From NCBI GenBank assembly GCA_041675865.1, contig JBAYTA010000001.1, positions 1-64,000 on the forward strand: a stretch of DNA of 64,000 nucleotides. The letters are read 5' to 3'. Shown piece after piece: positions 9,229 through 17,457 of the stretch (positions are counted from its first letter, which is position 1; each line of letters begins with the position of its first letter). Below the pieces are notes generated by a model. It was not told the origin of the DNA, made no database searches, and saw nothing but the letters and a program-made list of their open reading frames with translations. The position numbers were made by a program, and so were the translations under genes. The stretch is from DUVT01 sp041675865 (GTDB taxonomy: Bacteria; Bacillota_I; Bacilli_A; ML615J-28; CAG-698).

Positions 9229-9279
9229 ATCTAAAAATTACAAATAATAATGATGTAGCCAAAAAAGGAGGTAATTTTT

Positions 9280-10284
9280 ATCAAAATTTTGAAAAGATTT
9301 TTATTGAGTTTATGTTTGCTATTTGTAATTTTATTTGTCAGTACCACATCGTTATACGCACAAGAATTTAATATTTATGTCATTCCTGGTGGTGACTCTA
9401 TCGGGTTACAATTAAACACCGGAATTGTGATTACTGGTAAGTACGATGTAAAAACAAAAAACGGTGAAGCATCACCATGGTCTAAAAGCGATATAGAAGT
9501 CGGAGATAAAATCTTAGAAGTCAATAATCAAGTTGTTAATAAAATAGGAGATTTACAGAAGATTATTTCTAATATAAAGAGTGATCAAGACGTTCTCATG
9601 AAGTTAAAAAGAGAAAATACTTTGATTATGACTACATGTAAGGTTGTTAAATCTGACAATGATAAAATGTCATTAGGCTTATATGTAAAAGATGAGATAA
9701 TGGGTGTTGGTACCATGACTTTCATCAAAACAAACAAAAATACTTATGCTGCTTTAGGTCATTCAGTTATACCTGATGAATTAAATGGCAAAAGTTTAGG
9801 AACAATTACAGCATCAACTATTCGTGGAATTAGGAAATCATTACCTGGTGTTCCAGGTGAAAAACAAGCTACATTATCAACAGTATCGATTGGGTCAATT
9901 GAAAGAAATACTCAAATAGGTATCTTTGGTAAAGTAAATAATATAAATGATTTCTCCAATGAAAAGAAAATGAAAATTGCATCCCCAAATGAAGTAGTAC
10001 TTGGTGATGCAGAAATTTGGACAGTTATTGATGGTTCAAAAAAAGAAGTATATACAGTAAAAGTAGTTGACTTAAAGAAACAAACTAGTACAGGTATTAA
10101 AGGTATTAAAATTAAAATTACAGATGCAAGACTATTAGAAACTACAGGTGGTATAATACAAGGCATGAGTGGCAGTCCAATAATTCAAAATGGAAAAATA
10201 ATTGGTGCTGTATCGCATGTTGTTGTTGATTCTCCTGAATATGGTTACGGTGTATACGCGATGTGGATGTATAATGCTTTCTAA
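9280..10284 (+). CDS. spoIVB: SpoIVB-type S55 serine peptidase
   Basis: SpoIVB is secreted from the forespore and cleaves SpoIVFA to release sigma-K activation. The protein has a signal-like N-terminal span ending near SLYAQ, a PDZ domain at about 30-110 (EVGDKILEVNNQVV), and the S55 domain. Numbered from the TTG at 9289, the likely catalytic residues are His158 (ALGHSV), Asp279 (ITDARLLETTGG) and Ser294 (QGMSGSPI). The 15-residue Asp-Ser spacing matches the known triad. The start is unclear: AAAGGAGGT at 9264-9272 is an ideal ribosome site, but the first usual start (TTG 9289) is 16 bases away, while an ATC at 9280 has ideal spacing. I give the ATC start. Between recN and spo0A, as in Bacillus. 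Confidence 0.9.
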   Translation: MKILKRFLLSLCLLFVILFVSTTSLYAQEFNIYVIPGGDSIGLQLNTGIVITGKYDVKTKNGEASPWSKSDIEVGDKILEVNNQVVNKIGDLQKIISNIKSDQDVLMKLKRENTLIMTTCKVVKSDNDKMSLGLYVKDEIMGVGTMTFIKTNKNTYAALGHSVIPDELNGKSLGTITASTIRGIRKSLPGVPGEKQATLSTVSIGSIERNTQIGIFGKVNNINDFSNEKKMKIASPNEVVLGDAEIWTVIDGSKKEVYTVKVVDLKKQTSTGIKGIKIKITDARLLETTGGIIQGMSGSPIIQNGKIIGAVSHVVVDSPEYGYGVYAMWMYNAF

Positions 10285-10290
10285 TTTGGC

Positions 10291-10318
10291 TAAAAAAAAG
10301 GGCTTTTAAGCCCTTAAT
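10291..10318. terminator. Bidirectional terminator between spoIVB and the reverse small gene
   Basis: AAGGGCTT (10298-10305) and AAGCCCTT form a tight hairpin. An A-run before it gives eight T's on the minus strand, so it is strongest for the reverse gene at 10324, but it also follows the spoIVB stop. Confidence 0.8.
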
Positions 10319-10323
10319 TTAGA

Positions 10324-10506
10324 TTATTTAACTTTTGGTTCCCATTTACATCTAATAGGAGAAACAATCTTCTCTTCTTTCTTTAGAGCATTGAAAGCTT
10401 TATCTACAACTTTTCTATCTAAGCCTGTTGCAGTTGCAACTTCACCAGCTGTTATTGGTTTATTTGCTTCTTTCATTGCTTGTAGAATTTTGTCATTAAT
10501 TTCCAT
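10324..10506 (-). CDS. Small winged-helix DNA-binding protein
   Basis: A 60-residue protein whose sequence reads as a helix-turn-helix: ITAGEVATATGLDRKVVDKAF is the likely DNA-contacting pair of helices, followed by a basic wing and the tail RCKWEPKVK. There is no other domain. It has an ATG start with GGAGGT nine bases upstream and its own extended -10 promoter. It sits in reverse orientation between spoIVB and spo0A, a slot usually empty in Bacillus. It could be an orphan regulator of either neighbour, but nothing in the sequence shows its target. No named family recognised. Confidence 0.75.
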   Translation of the reverse strand: MEINDKILQAMKEANKPITAGEVATATGLDRKVVDKAFNALKKEEKIVSPIRCKWEPKVK

Positions 10507-10529
10507 AATAATACCTCCATTACTATATT

Positions 10530-10538
10530 ATTATAGCA
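10530..10538 (-). promoter_or_regulatory. Extended -10 promoter for the winged-helix gene
   Basis: On the minus strand the sequence reads TGCTATAAT, a full TGn extension on a perfect -10. It lies about 24 bases before the ATG at 10506. Confidence 0.7.
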
Positions 10539-10613
10539 TATTCTTCATAAATTTTATATTTTTTTATAAAGTATATTAATTGTGCCAAAACACGCATACA
10601 ATATTCTACATTT

Positions 10614-10663
10614 TTCGACAAAACCGTGTAAAAATTCAAGATACGATGTCGAAATTTGACAAA
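10614..10663. promoter_or_regulatory. Three Spo0A boxes upstream of spo0A
   Basis: TTCGACAAAA (10614-10623, reverse of TTTTGTCGAA), TGTCGAA (10647-10653) and TTTGACAAA (10655-10663, reverse of TTTGTCAAA) match the 0A-box core TGTCRAA in both orientations. They lie 50-100 bases before the spo0A promoter, as expected for feedback control by phosphorylated Spo0A. Confidence 0.7.
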
Positions 10664-10709
10664 TTCAAAAAATTATTTTATAAAAAAAAGGTAAATTTCC
10701 AAATTTTTC

Positions 10710-10738
10710 TTGAAAAATCTAAATCAATAGTGTAAATT
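10710..10738 (+). promoter_or_regulatory. SigA-type promoter for spo0A
   Basis: TTGAAA (10710-10715), 17 bases, TAAATT (10733-10738). A sigma-H promoter, expected for spo0A in Bacillus, was looked for and not clearly found. Confidence 0.5.
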
Positions 10739-10769
10739 AGAGTTACCTATATGGTGGAGGAGAAAAATT

Positions 10770-11585
10770 ATGAATAGTTTAAAGGTTATCATTGCTGATG
10801 ACGGTAAAGAACTAGTCCAAGCAATGCAGGACTTCTTTAGCGATAAAGAAGAGATTCAAGTTGTTGGTGTACACAATGATGGTGTTACTTTACTTAACAC
10901 ACTTCGTGTTACACAAGTCGATTTACTTATACTGGATATTTTCATGCCAAACTTAGATGGGGTAAAAGTGTTACAAGAATTGAATTCCAGAAGAGACCGC
11001 TACAAAGTACCAAAAACTATCATTGCAGTAACAGCTTTTTCAAATGAAAAAATTATGAATAGTGTTGCTGAATTAGGTGCAGATTACTTTGTTGTAAAAC
11101 CTATTAACTTTACACATTTATTTGAAACTATTAAAGATTTACACGAAAAGAAAAACGAAAAGAACCAAACCAAAACTCAGAGTGCATACAGTTTTAATAA
11201 TAAAACTGATCTTGACACAGAAATTACAACATTACTACATGAGATAGGAGTTCCAGCACACATAAGAGGATACCTTTATATCCGCGAAGCCATTACAATG
11301 GTTTATCATAATCTTGAAATTCTGGGCAATATTACAAAGATATTATACCCAGAGGTAGCTAGAAAATTTAATACAACATCATCTAGAGTTGAAAGGGCAA
11401 TTCGTCATGCAATAGAAGTTGCCTGGGTTAGAGGAAATATCGATGCAATAAGCGATATATTTAGTTATACTATAAGTTATCATAAATCTAAGCCAACAAA
11501 CTCAGAATTTATAGCAATGATTGCTGATCGTTTACGTCTATTACATAAGCGAGAAAAACGAGAAGTGTTAACTAGAGTTGTATAA
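10770..11585 (+). CDS. spo0A: Sporulation master regulator Spo0A
   Basis: Spo0A is the response regulator that starts sporulation when phosphorylated by the phosphorelay. The receiver domain (1-125) has Asp10/Asp11, the phosphorylated Asp56 (LLILDIFMPNLDG) and Lys110 (FVVKPI). After a polar linker of about 20 residues comes the Spo0A DNA-binding domain (about 150-271), with HEIGVPAHIRGYLYIREAI and the recognition helix region SSRVERAIRHAIEVAWVRGN nearly identical to known Spo0A. Length of 271 is normal. GGAGG lies before the ATG. Spo0A boxes upstream suggest autoregulation. A strong terminator follows, so it is a single-gene transcript. Confidence 0.98.
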   Translation: MNSLKVIIADDGKELVQAMQDFFSDKEEIQVVGVHNDGVTLLNTLRVTQVDLLILDIFMPNLDGVKVLQELNSRRDRYKVPKTIIAVTAFSNEKIMNSVAELGADYFVVKPINFTHLFETIKDLHEKKNEKNQTKTQSAYSFNNKTDLDTEITTLLHEIGVPAHIRGYLYIREAITMVYHNLEILGNITKILYPEVARKFNTTSSRVERAIRHAIEVAWVRGNIDAISDIFSYTISYHKSKPTNSEFIAMIADRLRLLHKREKREVLTRVV

Positions 11586-11605
11586 TTTTGAGTATTATAT
11601 AGATT

Positions 11606-11636
11606 AAAAGACTAAAAATAAATTTAGTCTTTTTTT
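11606..11636 (+). terminator. Intrinsic terminator after spo0A
   Basis: AAAAGACTAAA (11606-11616) pairs with TTTAGTCTTTT (11623-11633) and runs into further T's. Confidence 0.88.
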
Positions 11637-11640
11637 ATAA

Positions 11641-11665
11641 AAAAAAACACAAATAAATTGTGTTT
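11641..11665 (-). terminator. Terminator for the reverse small membrane protein
   Basis: On the minus strand AAACACAA (11665-11658) pairs with TTGTGTTT (11652-11645) and is followed by a T-run formed by the A's at 11641-11647. Confidence 0.8.
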
Positions 11666-11667
11666 GC

Positions 11668-11877
11668 TTATTTACTAGATACTTCAACTATTAATAATAT
11701 TAATGAAACTAAACTAAGAACAGTCATACCTATAACAATCAAGTAAACAAAGATTTTTCCTAGTAGACTTTTTGAAGGATCTTTTAATTCAACTTCTACA
11801 GAATTGTCTAATTTTACTTTTGTTTTTAAAAGTGGTGTTCTTTCTTTTTTATTTGTTTTTTTGTTTTCTTTTTTCAC
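11668..11877 (-). CDS. Small single-span membrane protein
   Basis: A 69-residue protein: a Lys-rich head (MKKENKKTNKKERTPLLKTK), a short acidic stretch, and one span near 42-65 with the C-terminus outside or in the membrane. The GTG at 11877 is chosen because GAGGTG stands six bases before it; a GTG three codons upstream (11886) overlaps that ribosome site. It has its own promoter, facing dinB across a shared inverted repeat. Not recognised; basic head plus one span is a common shape for small envelope-associated proteins. Confidence 0.6.
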   Translation of the reverse strand: MKKENKKTNKKERTPLLKTKVKLDNSVEVELKDPSKSLLGKIFVYLIVIGMTVLSLVSLILLIVEVSSK

Positions 11878-11893
11878 TATTTTCACCTCAAAA

Positions 11894-11929
11894 TATGTTA
11901 TAATTATAGATATGTATTATTATAACATA
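11894..11929. promoter_or_regulatory. Inverted-repeat region with two opposed extended -10 elements
   Basis: TATGTTATAAT (11894-11904) and its exact reverse complement (11919-11929) flank a 14-base centre. Each arm holds TGTTATAAT, an extended -10: one drives dinB rightward, the other the small membrane gene leftward. RNA polymerase could occupy only one at a time. The symmetry might also serve a repressor. Confidence 0.65.
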
Positions 11930-11956
11930 AGTTATTAGAAAAAGGAATGAAAAAAT

Positions 11957-13159
11957 ATGAATTCTTCGAAAATAATCTTTCATATTGATATGAATGCATT
12001 TTTTGCTTCTGTTGAAACTGCATTAAATCCTAATTTGAAAGATAAACCGATAGTTGTTGCGCATAATGATCCATTATATCGAGGTATTATTTTGTCGCCA
12101 AATTATGAAGCTAGAAAATATGGAATTAGAACAACCATGCTTGTTAAAGAAGCAATGTTATTATGTAATAATTTAATAATAGTTGAACCTAAGATGGAAA
12201 AATATAAAGAATATTCAAATAAGTTCTTTGAGTATTTATATACTATTACAGATATTATAGAAATTGCTTCAATAGATGAAGCTTATATGGATGTAACAGA
12301 AAAGTTTAAACAAATCCACCCAATTGATTTAGCAAATCTTATTCAAAGGAAACTTTATAATGATTTCAAACTTCCGTCTAGTATTGGAATTGCTCCAAAT
12401 AAATTTCTTGCAAAAATGGCATCAGATTTAAAAAAACCAATGGGTATAACTGTTTTAAGAAAAAGAGAAATTGATAAATACTTATGGCCACTTTCAATTG
12501 ATAAGATGTTTGGGGTCGGAAAGAAAACAAAACCTAAATTAGAAGAAATAGGAATTAAGACCATAGGAGATCTTGCAAACTTTAAAGATTTTGAATTATT
12601 AAAAAACACTGTTGGTGATTTAACGGCTAATAGTTTGTATGAACATGCAAATGGAAATGATAATTCTATAGTTGATGTAAATAGTTATAGCGAATCACAA
12701 TCTGTTAGCAATTCTCATACATTTGATAATAATGTATTTGATCCTGAATATGCGAAAAAAACTTTAAAGGTTATTGCAAATACAGTAAGTTATAGATTAA
12801 AGAAAGAAAATAAAAAAGCACTAACAATTGGTTTGATCTTAAAATATTCAAACTTCAAACAAATTAATAGAAGTACAGGATTAGAGATAGCTACAAATAA
12901 CGATAAAGAGATTTATGATATTGTAGAAGACATATTTGATGAGTATTTTACTCAAGGTGATATGATAAGATTAGTTGGAATATTTGCATCTAGATTAGAA
13001 AATGCAAATGATGAAGTAAAACAATATTCAATTTTTGATGATCCAGAAGTTATTAATAAAGAAGATGGAATTAACAGATTATTAAATAATTTAAAATCAG
13101 AATTTGGGCAAAATAGTATAAACTTAGGATATTATAATTATAAAGCAAAGGATGAATAA
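11957..13159 (+). CDS. dinB: DNA polymerase IV (Y family)
   Basis: Translesion polymerase that extends past damaged bases. The palm motifs IFHIDMNAFFASVE and ASIDEAYMDVT carry the catalytic acidic residues, and GIAPNKFLAKMASDLKKPMG and the helix-hairpin-helix MFGVGKKTKPKLEEIGI follow. The little-finger domain covers about 240-350. The 400-residue length is normal. There is no clear C-terminal clamp-binding peptide except QYSIFDD near 355, which may do that job. AAAGGAATG precedes the ATG. The promoter lies in an inverted repeat; no LexA box was recognised. Confidence 0.95.
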   Translation: MNSSKIIFHIDMNAFFASVETALNPNLKDKPIVVAHNDPLYRGIILSPNYEARKYGIRTTMLVKEAMLLCNNLIIVEPKMEKYKEYSNKFFEYLYTITDIIEIASIDEAYMDVTEKFKQIHPIDLANLIQRKLYNDFKLPSSIGIAPNKFLAKMASDLKKPMGITVLRKREIDKYLWPLSIDKMFGVGKKTKPKLEEIGIKTIGDLANFKDFELLKNTVGDLTANSLYEHANGNDNSIVDVNSYSESQSVSNSHTFDNNVFDPEYAKKTLKVIANTVSYRLKKENKKALTIGLILKYSNFKQINRSTGLEIATNNDKEIYDIVEDIFDEYFTQGDMIRLVGIFASRLENANDEVKQYSIFDDPEVINKEDGINRLLNNLKSEFGQNSINLGYYNYKAKDE

Positions 13160-13162
13160 AAA

Positions 13163-14011
13163 ATGCAAACAAAACTAGGACAAGTACAAAAATTTAAAGT
13201 ACTAAGAGAAACACAAATAGGTTATATGTTAACTATTACTGGAGAAGATGAATATTTTCTTCATAAAAATGAAACTGATTTTAGACATTTAACTGAAGGA
13301 GAGGAAGTAAACGGATTTTTATATAGTGATAAGAAAGCAAGAATTGCAGTTACATTAGTAACACCTAATGTAACTATCGATAAACCAGGTTTCACTAAAG
13401 TAATTGAAGTAAACAATTCACTTGGAGCATTTTTAGATATTGGTATTAGTAAAGATATCTTACTGTCAAAGGATGATCTGCCGATTGATTATAATGAATG
13501 GCCAATTGAAGGCGATGTGTTACTATGTATATTAAGAGTTAAAGGTGATAGATTAATTTCTAAGATGCTTAATAAAAATGAAATCTTGGATTTAAATCTT
13601 CATTTTGAATTACCTTTAAATCAAAAAGTTATTGGTTATGTTTATAGAATTACAGAAGATGGTATTAATATTGTTACTAAAAACTATAATATAGTTTTCG
13701 TCTATAAAACAAACATGCGTAAAAAGTATCGTTTGGGTGAAGAGGTTAATGTTAGGATTATTAAAAAAAATATTGATGATTACACTGGTACTTTATTTGA
13801 TTCTAAGGAAGAGGTAATTAAAGAAGATTCTAAAAAGATTTTAGATTATTTAAATAAGAATAATGGTATAATGTCTATTACTGAAAAATCAGATCCAACT
13901 GTTATATATAAAGTATTTGGAATGAGTAAAAATGCATTTAAAAATGCTCTTGGGTCTTTATATAAAGCTAAGCAAATTGAGATGGATGACGAAAAGGTTG
14001 TTTTATTGTAG
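13163..14011 (+). CDS. cvfB: CvfB/YitL-family S1 RNA-binding protein
   Basis: CvfB proteins carry S1-type RNA-binding folds and a C-terminal winged helix and affect virulence gene expression in Staphylococcus by an RNA-linked route. Here residues 1-60 and 65-130 look like two S1-like barrels (FTKVIEVNNSLGAFLDIGISKDILLSKDDLP is the typical second one), 145-205 a third, and 220-282 the winged helix with FGMSKNAFKNALGSLYKAKQI. Length 282 is normal. It follows dinB after three bases, so the two are probably co-transcribed. Confidence 0.88.
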   Translation: MQTKLGQVQKFKVLRETQIGYMLTITGEDEYFLHKNETDFRHLTEGEEVNGFLYSDKKARIAVTLVTPNVTIDKPGFTKVIEVNNSLGAFLDIGISKDILLSKDDLPIDYNEWPIEGDVLLCILRVKGDRLISKMLNKNEILDLNLHFELPLNQKVIGYVYRITEDGINIVTKNYNIVFVYKTNMRKKYRLGEEVNVRIIKKNIDDYTGTLFDSKEEVIKEDSKKILDYLNKNNGIMSITEKSDPTVIYKVFGMSKNAFKNALGSLYKAKQIEMDDEKVVLL

Positions 14012-14012
14012 A

Positions 14013-14031
14013 AAAATGACAATGTCATTTT
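14013..14031 (+). terminator. Possible weak terminator after cvfB
   Basis: AAAATGAC (14013-14020) and GTCATTTT (14024-14031) make an eight-pair hairpin just after the stop. The T's lie within the stem and no further T-run follows, so strength is doubtful. Confidence 0.45.
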
Positions 14032-14160
14032 ATACAAAATTAGACAATAAATTATATCATCGACAAGATATGACTATATTTAATGTTTTTTGAACTTGAT
14101 TTTATTGATTCGATAAATTTTTATTATTGATTTATCATAATTTAAAATATGTGAAAAATC

Positions 14161-14189
14161 TTGACTTTCCTTTTGTTTTAGGTTAATAT
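14161..14189 (+). promoter_or_regulatory. SigA-type promoter of the hisS operon
   Basis: TTGACT (14161-14166), 17 bases, TAATAT (14184-14189). It places the transcript start a few bases before the T-box leader. The stretch 14032-14160 upstream holds only AT-rich sequence with a small GATAAAT/ATTTATC inverted repeat and nothing I can name. Confidence 0.75.
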
Positions 14190-14204
14190 AGTAATATCTA
14201 TTTT

Positions 14205-14424
14205 AATAAATCGTTAAGGTAAGAATAGTAATTAATTTGTTTTAAGTTAAAGCGAAAAGTGGTTGGTGAGAGCACTTACTTAAATATTAATGAAGGACAC
14301 TTGCTTAGATTCCACCTAGGACGTAAATCTTGCGTTAAAGATTAAAGTGCATCATTTTGATGAAGTAAGGTGGTACCACGGATTAACAAATTCGTCCTTA
14401 AGATTTTTTCTTAAGGACTTTTAT
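14205..14424 (+). promoter_or_regulatory. T-box leader controlling hisS-aspS
   Basis: T-box leaders read tRNA charging and allow the operon to be transcribed when charged tRNA is scarce. Stem I begins near 14235, with AGTGG and GTGAGAGCACT. The specifier region GAAGGACAC (14292-14300) contains overlapping GAC (Asp, 14296-14298) and CAC (His, 14298-14300). The T-box AAGGTGGTACCACGG is at 14367-14381. The terminator is GTCCTTAAGA/TCTTAAGGAC (14394-14418) followed by TTTTATTT. Confidence 0.95.
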
Positions 14425-14449
14425 TTAAATTTAAATTAAGGAGATCAAT

Positions 14450-15712
14450 ATGTATCAAAAAGTAAAGGGAACTTTGGATTTTTATGATGAGAGTGCGATT
14501 AAGTATCGTTATTTAGAATCTGTTATATCTAAGGTTATTAAAAATTATGGTTATACTGAAGTTATTACACCAATTTTTGAAAATACAGAAATTTTTGTTA
14601 GAACATCTGGTGAAGAATCAGATATTGTAACTAAAGAAATGTATACATTTTTAGATAAAGGCAAAAGAAGTATTACTTTAAGACCAGAAGGAACAGCTGG
14701 GGTTGTTAGAAGCTTTTTAGAGAATAAAATGTATGCAAATACAACTCTTACAAAACTGTATTATTTTGGTCCAATGTTTCGCTATGAAAGACCACAAACA
14801 GGTAGATACCGTCAATTTACACAATTTGGTGTAGAAGCTTTTGGTGCATCTTCACCTTTACTTGATGCAGATGTAATTATTAGCGCTTATCAAATTTTTA
14901 AATCTTTAGGAATCGATAACTTAAAATTAAAAATTAATACAATTGGTGATTTCACTTCTAGAAATAATTATGTTGATGTTTTACAAGATTATTTTAGGAA
15001 AGACATTGATAAACTATGTAGCGATTGTAATAATAGATTAGAAAAAAATCCTTTAAGGATTTTAGATTGTAAAATTGATAGTGATAATCCAATAATTAAA
15101 TCGGCTCCAAAAATTTCAGATTCCTTAACACAAGAAGCAAAAGATTATTTTAAGGAAGTTTTAAAAGCTCTTGACTATAATAATATCAATTATTTTGTAG
15201 ATGAAAATCTAGTTAGAGGACTTGATTATTATACAGACACTGTCTTTGAATTTATAATTGAAAGTGATGATAATCTAAATGGTCTTGCAATTTGTGGTGG
15301 TGGAAAATACTCTGATATGGTTAAATCATTTGGAGGTCCAGATATTCCAGGAATTGGATATGCTTTTGGAATAGAAAGAGTTATCTCTATCATGGATCAA
15401 AAAGGTCTTTTTCCTAATTTAGATAAAGCTGCAGATGTTGTGTTAATTGCATTAGATGAAGAATCAAAATTATATAGTTTAAATCTTGCAAATAAATTAC
15501 GAATGAATGGTTATTATGCAGATATAGATTATTTTAATACTACTATGAAGCAACAATTTAAATTGAGTGATCGTTTGAATGCAAAATTCATTATAATAAT
15601 TGGTGAAGAAGAGTTAGCAAATAATTCTCTAACTATTAAAAACACTAAAACAAAAGAACAAATTACAATAAAAGAATATATGTTATTAGAATATTTAAAG
15701 GAGAAGATCTAA
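14450..15712 (+). CDS. hisS: Histidyl-tRNA synthetase
   Basis: Class II synthetase that charges tRNA-His. Family signatures include VKGTLDFYDESA at the start, motif 2 FGPMFRYERPQTGRYRQF near 110-127, LVRGLDYYTDTVFEF near 256 and motif 3 GIGYAFGIERV near 300. The C-terminal anticodon-binding domain covers about 325-420. GGAGATC precedes the ATG at 14450, and the T-box leader lies directly upstream. The stop codon overlaps the aspS ATG by one base (TAATG). Length of 420 is typical. Confidence 0.97.
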   Translation: MYQKVKGTLDFYDESAIKYRYLESVISKVIKNYGYTEVITPIFENTEIFVRTSGEESDIVTKEMYTFLDKGKRSITLRPEGTAGVVRSFLENKMYANTTLTKLYYFGPMFRYERPQTGRYRQFTQFGVEAFGASSPLLDADVIISAYQIFKSLGIDNLKLKINTIGDFTSRNNYVDVLQDYFRKDIDKLCSDCNNRLEKNPLRILDCKIDSDNPIIKSAPKISDSLTQEAKDYFKEVLKALDYNNINYFVDENLVRGLDYYTDTVFEFIIESDDNLNGLAICGGGKYSDMVKSFGGPDIPGIGYAFGIERVISIMDQKGLFPNLDKAADVVLIALDEESKLYSLNLANKLRMNGYYADIDYFNTTMKQQFKLSDRLNAKFIIIIGEEELANNSLTIKNTKTKEQITIKEYMLLEYLKEKI

Positions 15713-17457
15713 TGCGAACACATAATAATGGCGAGTTAAGATTAAATGATGTAAATAAGGAAGTTAAATTAGTAGGTTGGGTTGCAAAAACTAGAAATTT
15801 AGGTGGTTTAATATTTATCGATTTAAGAGATAGATATGGAATTACTCAAATTGTTTGTAAACCAGAAAATCCAAACTACGAAAAATTAGAAAATGTTAGA
15901 AATGAATACGTTCTTCAAGTTAAAGGGACTGTAATAGAAAGAGAAAGTAAAAATAAAAATTTACCAACAGGAGAAATTGAAGTTGTTGTACAAAATGTAA
16001 TAATTTTGAGTGAAGCTAAAAATACTCCACTTATTATTGCCGATGAAACTGATGCTTTAGAAGATACTAGAATGAAGTATCGTTATTTAGACTTAAGAAG
16101 ACCAGTAATGCAAAAGAACTTAATTCTCCGTCATAATATTGCAAAGTCAGTGAGAAACTATTTTAATGATTTAGATTTTGTTGAAATTGAGACTCCTGTA
16201 TTTGGTAAATCAACTCCAGAAGGAGCAAGAGATTACTTAGTTCCATCCAGAGTTAATCCAGGAAAGTTTTATGCACTTCCTCAATCACCACAAATCTATA
16301 AACAATTATTAATGGTTTCAGGATTTGAACGTTATTATCAAATAGTAAAGTGTTTCCGTGACGAAGACCAAAGAGCAGACCGTCAAATGGAATTTACTCA
16401 AATCGATGTTGAAATGAGTTTTGTAGATGAAGAAGATATTTATGTTTTAGTAGAAAAATTAATTTCCAAAATGATGAAGGAAGTTAAAAATATTGATGTT
16501 GAACTTCCATTCCCACGCTATAAATATGAGGAATCTTTAGATATCTTTGGAACTGATAAACCAGATACAAGATTTGCTTTACATTTAGTTAATATTGAAG
16601 ATGCTATTAAAAATATTGAATTTGCAGTATTTACTGATACAATAAAAAATGGTGGAGTAGTAAAAGCTATTAATGCAAAAGATGCTGCAAATAAATATTC
16701 TCGTAAAGATATTGATAGATTAACAAATGAAGTTAAGAAATATAAGGCAAAAGGCCTTGCTTGGTTAAAATATGATAATAATGAATTTAGTGGATCGATT
16801 GTTAAATTCTTAACTGATGAAATAAAAGAAAATTTAATTAAAAAATTAAATATTGAAAATAACGATATTATATTTATCGTAAGTGATGATAAGAAAATAA
16901 CAAATCCTTCGCTTGGTCATTTAAGAAATGTCTTAGGAAAAGAATTAAATTTAATTGATAACTCAAAATTTAATTATTTATGGATAGTTGATTTTCCTTC
17001 TTTTGAATATGATGAAGAAGAAGGCCGTTATATCGCTGCCCATCATCCTTTTACATCGCCAAAGGATGAATTTAAAGATAAACTTCTATCAAACCCAGAA
17101 GAATGTTATTCTAAATGTTATGACTTAGTCTTAAATGGTTTTGAACTTGGAAGTGGATCAATTAGAATACATGACCAAAAAGTTCAATCAGATATGTTTA
17201 AAGCTATTGGTTTAAGCGATGATGAAATTAAAGAAAAATTTGGTTTCTTTGTTGAAGCATTAAAATATGGTACACCACCTCATGGTGGAATAGCATTAGG
17301 TTTAGATAGACTTGCTATGATTCTAACAGGCTCAACATCATTAAGAGATGTTATTGCATTCCCTAAATCTGCTTCCGCAATTGATCCAATGAGTGAAGCA
17401 CCAAGTTTTATTAGTCAAAAACAATTAGATGAATTAAAATTGGTTATTAAAAAATGA
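15712..17457 (+). CDS. aspS: Aspartyl-tRNA synthetase
   Basis: Class II synthetase with an N-terminal OB-fold for the anticodon (1-105, VGWVAKTRNLGGLIFIDLRD), a catalytic core (FVEIETPVFGKSTPEGARDYLVPSR, PQSPQIYKQLLMVSGFERYYQI, CFRDEDQRADRQMEFTQID), the bacterial GAD insert (about 285-410), and motif 3 GGIALGLDRLAMILTG. Length of 581 is typical for the bacterial type. Like its partner hisS it falls under the T-box. Whether the enzyme also charges tRNA-Asn cannot be told here. Confidence 0.97.
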   Translation: MRTHNNGELRLNDVNKEVKLVGWVAKTRNLGGLIFIDLRDRYGITQIVCKPENPNYEKLENVRNEYVLQVKGTVIERESKNKNLPTGEIEVVVQNVIILSEAKNTPLIIADETDALEDTRMKYRYLDLRRPVMQKNLILRHNIAKSVRNYFNDLDFVEIETPVFGKSTPEGARDYLVPSRVNPGKFYALPQSPQIYKQLLMVSGFERYYQIVKCFRDEDQRADRQMEFTQIDVEMSFVDEEDIYVLVEKLISKMMKEVKNIDVELPFPRYKYEESLDIFGTDKPDTRFALHLVNIEDAIKNIEFAVFTDTIKNGGVVKAINAKDAANKYSRKDIDRLTNEVKKYKAKGLAWLKYDNNEFSGSIVKFLTDEIKENLIKKLNIENNDIIFIVSDDKKITNPSLGHLRNVLGKELNLIDNSKFNYLWIVDFPSFEYDEEEGRYIAAHHPFTSPKDEFKDKLLSNPEECYSKCYDLVLNGFELGSGSIRIHDQKVQSDMFKAIGLSDDEIKEKFGFFVEALKYGTPPHGGIALGLDRLAMILTGSTSLRDVIAFPKSASAIDPMSEAPSFISQKQLDELKLVIKK

